Source: Syntrophomonadaceae bacterium (GTDB lineage Bacteria; Bacillota; Dethiobacteria; DTU022). From it: 7,437 nt of DNA. The stretch is taken from assembly GCA_007127255.1 (NCBI GenBank), contig SKZS01000155.1:1-7437 (forward strand), written 5' to 3'. Under the pieces are notes generated by a model that saw only the letters and a list, made by a program, of their open reading frames with translations, made no database searches and was not told the DNA's origin. How positions within the stretch are numbered: the first letter of the stretch is position 1; every line of letters begins with the position of its first letter. A program made the position numbers and the translations under genes. Positions 1 through 5,453 of the stretch are shown in pieces.

Positions 1-3
1 GAG

Positions 4-32
4 CCCGGGCAAAATATTTTGCCCGGGTTTTT
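4..32 (+). terminator. Intrinsic terminator of an upstream gene outside the window
   Basis: Positions 4-15 and 16-27 are perfect reverse complements (arms of 12 nt, CCCGGGCAAAAT and its complement). They form a GC-rich hairpin followed by a run of five T at 28-32, the standard form of a Rho-independent terminator on the + strand. The gene it ends lies to the left of the window. The centre is AT-only, so the innermost pairs probably open to form the loop. No coding sequence is visible before position 128. Confidence 0.85.
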
Positions 33-56
33 GCTGTTACCTGAAGCAGTTTGCTG

Positions 57-65
57 TGTTATAAT
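57..65 (+). promoter_or_regulatory. Extended -10 promoter for the lipid kinase gene
   Basis: TGTTATAAT at 57-65 combines the TGn extension with a perfect -10 hexamer (60-65). Seventeen bases upstream the -35 position (37-42, TTACCT) is poor, as is common for extended -10 promoters. Transcription would start near 72. The leader would then contain a small hairpin (GTAGG 76-80 with CCTAC 87-91) that lacks a T-run and is not a terminator. The promoter is inferred from sequence only. Confidence 0.6.
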
Positions 66-127
66 TAGTTATCCGGTAGGCCAGTACCTACTGAAAAGCG
101 AAATATCCTGGAAAAGAGGGCTGCCTT

Positions 128-1054
128 TTGCTTTACACTAAAGCTGCTGTAATAGTTAACCCTGCCTCAGCGAACGGAGCGACTTACAAGCGCTGGCCTG
201 AGGTTGCCGCTGCATTTGAGAATGAAGGTCAGGATTATGTGCACAGTTTTACAGAAGGTCCGGGTCACGCTACTGTCCTGGCTCGAAAATACCTGCATGA
301 GGGTTATAACCTGGTTGTATCGGTCGGCGGCGACGGAACGGCCAATGAAGTAGTAAACGGTTTTTTTGAAAATGGTGCGCCACTCCAAACAGATGCTGTC
401 TATGGCTATATTTCCACTGGCACCGGCGGAGATCTCGGCCGGACAATCGGAGCGCCAAAAGATATTTCTGAAGCTGTTCACCGTATAATTAATCACACAC
501 CGCGTAAAGTCGATGCAGGTAAGATTACTTACCTTAATCATGACAATGAAAATGAAACTCGCTTTTTTATCAATGTTGCCGGTTTCGGCCTTGATGGCGA
601 AACTGTTGACCGGGTTAACCGGACCAGCAAATTTTTCGGCGGTTTTTTGTCTTTCCTGTGGGGTACTGTAGTTACATTGATTCTTTATCGCAATAAGAGT
701 ATGGCTATCAATGTTGATGGGAAGTTAATTTGCGATGAGCCGGTAACTACTATTGTTATCGGTAACGGCTGCTATTTTGGCGGCGGAATGAAAGCGCTTC
801 CCAATGCGGTTATGGATGATGGGCTTTTTGATATAATAATTCTTCATAATTTAAGCAAGTTAAATTTACTGGTCAGCCTGCCGAAAGTTTACAGCGGCTC
901 ACACCTTGACCATCCCCGTATTACAAGCTTGCGCGGCAGGGTGCTGGAAGTAGAGTCTCCGGATTACGCCTTGTTAAATTTGGATGGAGAACAGCCCGGG
1001 CGAGCGCCGGCCAGGGTTGAGATATTACCTGGAGCTATTAATTTAACAGGGTAG
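128..1054 (+). CDS. Diacylglycerol kinase / YegS-BmrU family lipid kinase
   Basis: This 308-residue protein belongs to the DAGK catalytic-domain family, soluble or membrane-peripheral enzymes that transfer phosphate from ATP to a lipid hydroxyl. The N-terminal nucleotide-binding half carries the hallmark GGDGT (67-71) followed by NEV. A further glycine-rich motif reads GTGGD (98-102), where many members have GTGND. The C-terminal half has GFGLDGE (152-158), GGG (218-220), MDDGLFD (229-235) and LDGE (285-288), so the acidic residues expected of an active enzyme are present. In Firmicutes, relatives such as DgkB recycle diacylglycerol released by lipoteichoic acid synthesis. That role here is an inference from the family, since the substrate cannot be read from sequence. 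The start is TTG at 128, with a GAGGG ribosome binding site at 116-120 and a 7-nt gap. No terminator is seen before the thrS promoter, so some read-through into thrS is possible. Confidence 0.9.
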   Translation: MLYTKAAVIVNPASANGATYKRWPEVAAAFENEGQDYVHSFTEGPGHATVLARKYLHEGYNLVVSVGGDGTANEVVNGFFENGAPLQTDAVYGYISTGTGGDLGRTIGAPKDISEAVHRIINHTPRKVDAGKITYLNHDNENETRFFINVAGFGLDGETVDRVNRTSKFFGGFLSFLWGTVVTLILYRNKSMAINVDGKLICDEPVTTIVIGNGCYFGGGMKALPNAVMDDGLFDIIILHNLSKLNLLVSLPKVYSGSHLDHPRITSLRGRVLEVESPDYALLNLDGEQPGRAPARVEILPGAINLTG

Positions 1055-1073
1055 CTTCATGCGATTCGATTCC

Positions 1074-1102
1074 TTGACAGTGGAGAAAGCAAGTCTTATT
1101 AT
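1074..1102 (+). promoter_or_regulatory. Near-consensus vegetative promoter for thrS
   Basis: A perfect -35 (TTGACA, 1074-1079), a 17-nt spacer and a -10 of TATTAT (1097-1102, five of six matches) form a near-ideal SigA-type promoter. It begins 20 nt after the stop codon of the lipid kinase. Transcription should start near 1109, giving a leader of about 69 nt before the thrS start codon. That is too short for a T-box, and no T-box core sequence occurs there. Confidence 0.8.
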
Positions 1103-1160
1103 TAATTTTAAAACAACTGGAATTACAGGTTACAGCTTTATTTAAAATAGATGCGAAAAG

Positions 1161-1167
1161 AAGGAGG
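1161..1167 (+). promoter_or_regulatory. Ribosome binding site that sets the thrS start
   Basis: AAGGAGG is a near-perfect Shine-Dalgarno sequence. It lies downstream of the in-frame ATG at 1151, so that ATG cannot use it. It lies 10 nt before the in-frame TTG at 1178. This places the start at 1178 rather than 1151. Confidence 0.85.
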
Positions 1168-1177
1168 CGTTGCTCTC

Positions 1178-3085
1178 TTGTCCATAAAAGTGAAGCTTGA
1201 TAACGGAAAAGAAGCTGTTTACCCCGAAGGGACAACCTGTTTTGACCTTTATAAAGAGAAAACAGCTGATAATAAAGAGTTGCTGGCAGTTTTGGTAGAC
1301 GGCAAGGAATGTGATCTTGGCCAACCGCTGCCTGATAACAGCAATGTAGCCCTGGTTGATTTCGACTCGCCACAGGGAGCAGATATCTACCGCCACAGCG
1401 CCAGCCATGTGCTTGCGCATGCGGTTAAACGGCTTTATCCTGAAGCAAAACTGGGTATTGGGCCGGCTATTGAAAATGGTTTCTATTACGATTTCGAATT
1501 CGAAGAGCCGATTTCTTCCGATGATCTGGAAACAATAGAAAAAGAAATGAAGAAGATAGTCAAGGAAAGAAAACAGATCAGGCGCAGGGAAATGAGCAGG
1601 GAAGAGGCTTTGCGTTTATTCGAAGAAAGAAATGAGCCCTATAAGATTGAGTTGATCAGGGATTTACCCGAAGACGCTGCTATTAGCTGTTATGAACAGG
1701 ATGATTTTATTGATTTATGCGCCGGTCCGCACCTTTCCCATACCGGGATGGTAAAGGCATTTAAACTGACCGGACTTGCCGGGGCATACTGGCGGGGCGA
1801 TGAGCGCAACCCGATGTTACAGCGAATTTACGGCACAGCATTTCCGAGTAAGGAACGCCTTCAGCATTATCTTGATATGCTTGAAGAAGCTAAAAAGCGG
1901 GATCACCGCAAGCTGGGTCGTGAGCTGGAATTATTCAGCCTCCACGAGGAAGGTCCGGGATTTCCCTTTTTCCATAATAACGGGACGGTTATCTGGCAGG
2001 AGCTGACCGATTACTGGAGAATTGAACACCGCCGGGCCGGCTATGAGGAAATAAAAACGCCTTTGATATTAAACCGCAGTCTTTGGGAACAGTCCGGACA
2101 CTGGGATCATTATCGTGATAATATGTATTTTTCCCAAATAGATGAACAGGATTTTGCGATAAAACCGATGAACTGCCCCGGTGCGATGCTGGTTTATCGC
2201 TCTAAGATGCACAGTTACCGTGATTTGCCGCGCCGTATTGCTGAAATGGGTATTGTTCACCGTCATGAACTATCGGGTACACTGCATGGTTTAATGCGGG
2301 TGCGCAGCTTTACCCAGGATGACGCCCATATTTTTATGCTTCCCGACCAGGTTGAATCGGAAGTGGCCGGAATAATTGATCTTATGGATCGTATCTACCG
2401 TGTTTTCGGTTTCCAGTATAGGGTAGAGTTAAGCACCAGGCCCGGCAAAGCAATGGGAACGTTAGAAATGTGGGATAAAGCCACTAACCTTTTGGAAAAG
2501 GTGCTGTTAGAAAAGGGTGTTGATTATCGTATAAATGACGGCGATGGCGCTTTTTACGGGCCAAAGATTGATTTTCACCTGGAGGACTGTCTTGGGCGAA
2601 GCTGGCAGTGTGGAACAATTCAGCTTGATTTCCAGATGCCTGAGAAGTTTGATTTAACCTATATCGGTGAAGATGGCAATAAGCACAGGCCGGTTGTAAT
2701 TCACAGGGTTATTTACGGTTCGATGGAGCGTTTAATTGCCCTGCTGATTGAACACTACGGGGGAGCTTTTCCAACCTGGCTGGCTCCGACCCAGGTTGCC
2801 ATCATCCCGGTTACTGATCGAAGCCATGAATATGGCCGGCAGATCTATGATCGGCTAAAGGGCGAAGGTTTAAGGGTCACCCTTGATCAGCGCAATGAGA
2901 AAGTAGGCTACAAGATCAGGGAAGCCCAGGTTAACAAGATTCCTTACATGCTTATTGTCGGGGATCGTGAGGTGAAAAGCGGCCAGGTTGCAGTAAGACA
3001 TCGCGGAGAAGGGGACCTGGGTGCTGATGACCTCTCCAACCTGATTGAGAAGATTAATAAAGAGATTGAAGAAAAAATAATTTGA
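1178..3085 (+). CDS. thrS: Threonine--tRNA ligase (ThrRS)
   Basis: A class II aminoacyl-tRNA synthetase that charges tRNA-Thr with threonine in the cytoplasm and hydrolyses mischarged Ser-tRNA-Thr. With the TTG start at 1178 it has 635 residues, the normal family length, and begins MSIKVKLDNGKEAV like other ThrRS. Domains in order: TGS (about 1-64); the editing domain with H73, H77, C181 and H185 (HSASH and CAGPH motifs); the catalytic core with zinc ligands C333 (in NCPGAM), H384 and H509; and the C-terminal anticodon-binding domain (about 535-635). These positions match the E. coli enzyme almost residue for residue. Both synthesis and proofreading sites look intact. An in-frame ATG at 1151 would add nine residues but contains the ribosome binding site within its codons, so I reject it. 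The gene has its own strong promoter and no T-box. Its stop codon overlaps the -35 of the infC promoter. Confidence 0.97.
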   Translation: MSIKVKLDNGKEAVYPEGTTCFDLYKEKTADNKELLAVLVDGKECDLGQPLPDNSNVALVDFDSPQGADIYRHSASHVLAHAVKRLYPEAKLGIGPAIENGFYYDFEFEEPISSDDLETIEKEMKKIVKERKQIRRREMSREEALRLFEERNEPYKIELIRDLPEDAAISCYEQDDFIDLCAGPHLSHTGMVKAFKLTGLAGAYWRGDERNPMLQRIYGTAFPSKERLQHYLDMLEEAKKRDHRKLGRELELFSLHEEGPGFPFFHNNGTVIWQELTDYWRIEHRRAGYEEIKTPLILNRSLWEQSGHWDHYRDNMYFSQIDEQDFAIKPMNCPGAMLVYRSKMHSYRDLPRRIAEMGIVHRHELSGTLHGLMRVRSFTQDDAHIFMLPDQVESEVAGIIDLMDRIYRVFGFQYRVELSTRPGKAMGTLEMWDKATNLLEKVLLEKGVDYRINDGDGAFYGPKIDFHLEDCLGRSWQCGTIQLDFQMPEKFDLTYIGEDGNKHRPVVIHRVIYGSMERLIALLIEHYGGAFPTWLAPTQVAIIPVTDRSHEYGRQIYDRLKGEGLRVTLDQRNEKVGYKIREAQVNKIPYMLIVGDREVKSGQVAVRHRGEGDLGADDLSNLIEKINKEIEEKII

Positions 3086-3110
3086 CCAAATTTGTTTAAT
3101 CTGGTATATT
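3082..3110 (+). promoter_or_regulatory. Promoter of the infC-rpmI-rplT operon, overlapping the thrS stop
   Basis: The -35 is TTGACC (3082-3087, five of six), the spacer is 17 nt and the -10 is TATATT (3105-3110, five of six). The TGA stop of thrS (3083-3085) lies inside the -35 hexamer. Transcription should begin near 3117, just upstream of the structured leader. No terminator separates thrS from this promoter, so read-through transcripts from thrS would also carry the leader. Confidence 0.75.
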
Positions 3111-3209
3111 CATTATGGTTAAATAATAACTAATCAAGCAGAAGCCACCGCTTCTCACCCTGAGGCCACATCGAGCTACCAGGGTTGTCCATAAGCTTTA
3201 CGGATATCA

Positions 3210-3245
3210 AGAGCAGGTGGGGTACGCCTGCTCTGATTTTATTTT
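3210..3245 (+). terminator. Attenuator terminator in the infC leader
   Basis: AGAGCAGGTG (3210-3219) pairs with CGCCTGCTCT (3225-3234), ten pairs with one G-U, across a GGGTA loop. A T-rich tract follows at 3237-3245. It lies 29 nt before the infC start codon, so it would stop transcription before the first gene. This is the arrangement of a regulated attenuator, not a terminator for thrS alone. Confidence 0.85.
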
Positions 3246-3260
3246 AAGAGAGCTATTTTA

Positions 3261-3267
3261 GGAGGTG
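3261..3267 (+). promoter_or_regulatory. Ribosome binding site that sets the infC AUU start
   Basis: GGAGGTG is a strong Shine-Dalgarno sequence. Seven nucleotides separate it from ATT at 3275. The next conventional start in frame, TTG at 3287, would lie 19 nt away, too far for normal initiation. Confidence 0.85.
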
Positions 3268-3274
3268 AAACGCG

Positions 3275-3787
3275 ATTAGTAAAAATTTGTTCGTGAATGA
3301 ACAAATTAAAGCCAGGGAAGTGCTGGTAGTTGACGCTGACGGTACTCAGCTTGGAGTAATGAAGACAGATGAAGCTTTGAACCTGGCCCAGGAAAAGAAG
3401 CTTGATCTGGTTAATGTTGCCCCGGGGGCCAAACCGCCCGTTTGCCGCCTGATGGACTATGGCAAGCATAAGTATGAACAAAGTAAACGGGATCGTGAAG
3501 CGCGTAAGAAACAAAAGATAACGACAATCAAAGAGATTAAACTCAGACCTAATATCGATCAGCATGACTTTGATGTTAAGGCCAAAAGAGCCCGCAAGTT
3601 CCTGGACAATGGTGATAAAGTAAAAGTTACCGTAATGTTCAGGGGCCGGGAAATAACACACCCTGAGATTGCTCAACGGCTTTGTAAACAATTGGCTGAT
3701 GATTTGGCTGAGGTTGGTGTGGTGGAAAAACCTGCCAAACAGGAAGGGCGAAATATGTTGATGATCTTAGCGCCCAAATCACAGTAG
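3275..3787 (+). CDS. infC: Translation initiation factor IF-3 (ATT start)
   Basis: IF3 binds the 30S subunit, keeps it apart from 50S and checks the start codon-initiator tRNA pairing. The protein has 170 residues, a normal length. It has an N-terminal domain beginning SKNLFVNEQIKAREV, with the conserved segment PPVCRLMDYGK. A lysine/arginine-rich linker follows (around KRDREARKKQK), then the C-terminal domain with IKLRPNIDQHDF and KVTVMFRGRE. The start codon is ATT at 3275, set by GGAGGTG seven bases upstream and by family alignment: starting at TTG 3287 would drop the usual first residues. AUU starts on infC are well known; IF3 discriminates against them and so lowers its own synthesis. The gene is first in an operon with rpmI (18-nt gap) and rplT, and sits downstream of the attenuated leader. 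Confidence 0.96.
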   Translation: MSKNLFVNEQIKAREVLVVDADGTQLGVMKTDEALNLAQEKKLDLVNVAPGAKPPVCRLMDYGKHKYEQSKRDREARKKQKITTIKEIKLRPNIDQHDFDVKAKRARKFLDNGDKVKVTVMFRGREITHPEIAQRLCKQLADDLAEVGVVEKPAKQEGRNMLMILAPKSQ

Positions 3788-3805
3788 AGGAAGGTTGTTA
3801 TAGTA

Positions 3806-3997
3806 ATGCCTAAAATGAAGACCCACAGCGGTGCGGCAAAGCGGTTTAAAAAAACCGGTAGTGGCAAAATAAAGCGTGGTCGTGCTTTTGCCAGCCACCT
3901 TACCGGTAAAAAAAGTTCCAGCCGCAAAAGAAGGCTGCGTAAATCAACACTCGTTCAGCCTGCCGACGTAAAAAGGGTTAAATTGCAGATACCATAA
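3806..3997 (+). CDS. rpmI: 50S ribosomal protein L35
   Basis: A small, very basic 63-residue protein of the large ribosomal subunit. The start MPKMKTHSGAAKRFKKTG is the L35 signature, and the rest is rich in Lys and Arg (GKKSSSRKRRLRK) with a C-terminal end near VKRVKLQIP, close to the family length of about 65. The ATG start has a purine-rich GAGGAAGG (3787-3794) upstream, which overlaps the end of the infC stop codon; spacing is 11 nt. It lies between infC and rplT, its usual place in Firmicutes. A short inverted repeat (3988-4003) encloses the stop codon. Confidence 0.97.
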   Translation: MPKMKTHSGAAKRFKKTGSGKIKRGRAFASHLTGKKSSSRKRRLRKSTLVQPADVKRVKLQIP

Positions 3998-4003
3998 GGT
4001 ATC
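3988..4003 (+). repeat. Inverted repeat around the rpmI stop codon
   Basis: GATACC (3988-3993) and GGTATC (3998-4003) are perfect complements separated by ATAA, which includes the TAA stop of rpmI. The hairpin has six pairs and no following T-run, so it is not a terminator. It could modulate translation or mRNA stability in the 70-nt gap before rplT. A chance origin cannot be excluded. Confidence 0.4.
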
Positions 4004-4067
4004 ATAAGTGGTGCTGTGTTATTAATGATTATTTATACCGTTAGTATATATAGGAGGATGATTTGTT

Positions 4068-4421
4068 ATGCCTCGCACCAAGAGAGGTACTGTCGCCCGT
4101 AACAGGCGTAAAAAAATATTAAAACTGGCCAGAGGTTATTACGGAGCAAAGAGTAAAGTCTTTAAAATGGCCAACCAGCAGGTTATGAGATCGATGCAGT
4201 ATGCTTACCGCGATCGCAAGCAGCGAAAAAGGGATTTCCGCAAACTGTGGATTGCCCGGATTAACGCCGCTGCCAGGGCTGATGGTATGTCATACAGCCG
4301 TTTTATCAACGGACTAAAGAAGGCGGATGTTCAAATAAACCGTAAAGTACTGGCCGACCTGGCTGTAAATGATAAAGCTGCTTTTTCGCAGCTGGTTGAG
4401 GTTGCCAAAGAAAATGCCTGA
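4068..4421 (+). CDS. rplT: 50S ribosomal protein L20
   Basis: L20 binds 23S rRNA early and is needed for assembly of the large subunit. In Firmicutes it also represses its own operon by binding the mRNA leader upstream of infC. The 117-residue protein has the expected length and begins MPRTKRGTVARNRRKKILK, followed by ARGYYGAKSKVFKMANQQV and the globular C-terminal half with RINAAARADGMSYSRFINGL. The ATG at 4068 is preceded by a perfect AGGAGG (4052-4057) with a 10-nt gap. It is the last gene of the infC operon, and a terminator follows at 4491-4548. The gap to rpmI is 70 nt, longer than between the first two genes. Confidence 0.98.
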   Translation: MPRTKRGTVARNRRKKILKLARGYYGAKSKVFKMANQQVMRSMQYAYRDRKQRKRDFRKLWIARINAAARADGMSYSRFINGLKKADVQINRKVLADLAVNDKAAFSQLVEVAKENA

Positions 4422-4490
4422 TCTGTTTTTTAGACCGGCATTAAATGAAGTCCGTTCAGCGGTTTAGGGATGAAATGACCGGGTGATAGT

Positions 4491-4548
4491 AAATCCTGCT
4501 CTGTATGTTATACCCTCGATTGGGACTATGAGCAGGGTTTTCTTTATT
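4491..4548 (+). terminator. Terminator of the infC-rpmI-rplT operon
   Basis: AAATCCTGCTC (4491-4501) pairs with GAGCAGGGTTT (4530-4540), eleven positions with one G-U wobble. The 28-nt apical region can form a small inner stem (CCC 4513-4515 with GGG 4522-4524). The T-rich stretch TTTTCTTTATT overlaps the end of the stem at 4538-4548. The remaining sequence between the L20 stop and this hairpin (4422-4490) shows no gene or clear structure. Confidence 0.75.
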
Positions 4549-4552
4549 GGTT

Positions 4553-4583
4553 TTGATCATAATTGTGGCTGGCGGAGTATAAA
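4553..4583 (+). promoter_or_regulatory. Possible weak promoter for the methyltransferase gene
   Basis: TTGATC (4553-4558) and TATAAA (4578-4583) are separated by 19 nt, longer than the ideal 17. A start near 4590 would leave a leader of only about ten bases before the TTG at 4600. A promoter is expected here because a terminator lies just upstream, but this match is weak. Confidence 0.35.
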
Positions 4584-4599
4584 AGCATGGTAAACGGAG

Positions 4600-5412
4600 T
4601 TGATTCAACTGGCCTATATATATGTAAGCAGCTCTCAAAACTCTTTACTAAAAGAGTACAAAAGGCTGCAAAACAGCAGCCAGCATCGGCGGAAGAAAGG
4701 CCGGATCGCCCTGGAAGGTCCGAATCTGGTCAGGGCTGCCTTAAGTAAGGGCCTGGTACCCCAGGTTGTTTTTTATACGCAAGATTATTATGAAAGCGAT
4801 GGAAAAGAATGGTTAAATGATCTGCCTACTAAAGTAAAGCAGGTTATTCTAACGCCGGCACTTTTTAGCAGCATTGCCTCTACCGAGACGCCGCAGGCTG
4901 TTGCGGCAATTTCTGCTTATGATTATAAAGATAAGGATCAGGCAGAAGACTGGGCGGAAAAGCTGGTTTTGGTTCTCGACAGGGTTCGTGATCCTGGTAA
5001 TATGGGAACTATTATTCGTACTGCTGCCGCTGTTGGTGTGGATATTATCTTTTATACTTCCGGAAGTGCAGACCCTTACAATCCAAAGGTGCTGAGAGCA
5101 ACAGCAGGGTCGATCTTTTCCGTACCCATTAAACTGACCGTTAAGCCTTTAACGCTGCTCAGGCGCTTAAAGCACAAAGGGCTGCAGGTTGTTGCTTCTG
5201 CTGTCTGCTCCGATTGCAGCTACTGGTCGGTTGATTACAGGGCACCAACAGTGCTGCTGATCGGGAATGAGACGGACGGCATCACCGAGGAGCTAAGCTC
5301 AGAGGCAGACTTCCGCGTATCAATACCGCTGGCTGAACCGGTTGAATCACTTAATGCGGCAGTTGCTGCTGCGCTGATACTTTATGAAGTAATTCGCCAG
5401 CGCAGGCCATGA
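4600..5412 (+). CDS. TrmH/SpoU-family RNA 2'-O-methyltransferase (YsgA-like)
   Basis: A SPOUT-fold enzyme that transfers methyl from S-adenosylmethionine to a ribose 2'-hydroxyl in rRNA or tRNA. The N-terminal part (about 10-100) resembles the substrate-binding domain of this group, with a KKGRIALEGPNLVRAAL segment. The catalytic domain has motif 1 (DRVRDPGNMGTIIRTA, about 127-142, with N134 and R140), motif 2 (IGNETDG, about 221-227) and motif 3 (IPLAEPVESLNAAVA, about 242-256), which form the knotted cofactor site. In B. subtilis the homologue ysgA also sits directly before pheS, so the placement is typical. The exact target nucleotide cannot be read from sequence. The start is uncertain. 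TTG 4600 has GGAG directly against it with no spacing, and CTG at 4609 would have 9-nt spacing from the same GGAG. An ATG at 4587 is in another frame. There is no terminator before the pheS promoter 7 nt downstream. Confidence 0.9.
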   Translation: MIQLAYIYVSSSQNSLLKEYKRLQNSSQHRRKKGRIALEGPNLVRAALSKGLVPQVVFYTQDYYESDGKEWLNDLPTKVKQVILTPALFSSIASTETPQAVAAISAYDYKDKDQAEDWAEKLVLVLDRVRDPGNMGTIIRTAAAVGVDIIFYTSGSADPYNPKVLRATAGSIFSVPIKLTVKPLTLLRRLKHKGLQVVASAVCSDCSYWSVDYRAPTVLLIGNETDGITEELSSEADFRVSIPLAEPVESLNAAVAAALILYEVIRQRRP

Positions 5413-5418
5413 AACAGC

Positions 5419-5447
5419 TTGAATCTATTGGAGACAGGTGCTATAAT
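5419..5447 (+). promoter_or_regulatory. Promoter of the pheST T-box leader
   Basis: A perfect -10 (TATAAT, 5442-5447) lies 17 nt after TTGAAT (5419-5424, four of six matches to the -35 consensus). It begins seven bases after the methyltransferase stop codon. Transcription should start near 5454, which gives a leader of about 280 nt before the pheS start codon. Confidence 0.75.
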
Positions 5448-5453
5448 GCAATA

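Larger units (their letters stand above)
3117..3274 (+). ncRNA. L20-type leader (attenuating 5' UTR of infC-rpmI-rplT)
   Basis: The untranslated leader of the infC operon is highly structured. Hairpin 1 is AGAAGC (3140-3145) with GCTTCT (3150-3155) and a CACC loop. Stem 2 pairs ACCCTG (3157-3162) with CAGGGT (3180-3185). Stem 3 pairs TGTCC (3186-3190) with GGATA (3202-3206). A terminator follows at 3210-3245. Firmicute infC-rpmI-rplT operons are known to carry such leaders (Rfam L20_leader), where ribosomal protein L20 binds the mRNA and promotes premature termination. The position, the conserved-looking first hairpin and the terminator agree with that class. I assign it from memory of the family and have not run a covariance model. 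The start point is taken from the predicted promoter. Confidence 0.8.

Noticed and set aside
167..541. Minus-strand open frames inside the lipid kinase, and similar ones in thrS (1038-1420, 2069-2266), infC/rpmI (3239-3927) and pheST (5628-6068, 6363-6566, 6815-7094)
   Set aside because: All are antisense to clear genes, have no convincing ribosome binding sites and no recognisable protein family. They are side effects of codon usage.
1151..1177. In-frame ATG at 1151 as the start of thrS
   Set aside because: The AAGGAGG ribosome binding site lies inside this extension, nine codons are added before the conserved N-terminus, and there is no ribosome binding site before 1151.
4021..4051. Possible internal promoter before rplT in the AT-rich gap
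   Set aside because: TATATA-like sequences occur, but no matching -35 at the right distance. AT-richness alone explains them.
4456..4638. Minus-strand frame across the rplT terminator
   Set aside because: It covers the terminator hairpin and the methyltransferase start, lacks a ribosome binding site and has no family resemblance.
4563..4748. Short + strand frame (ATG 4587 with GGCGGAG upstream) overlapping the methyltransferase start
   Set aside because: It has a plausible ribosome binding site, but the product of about 53 residues from the ATG resembles nothing and overlaps the conserved methyltransferase frame. Kept only as part of the start-site finding.
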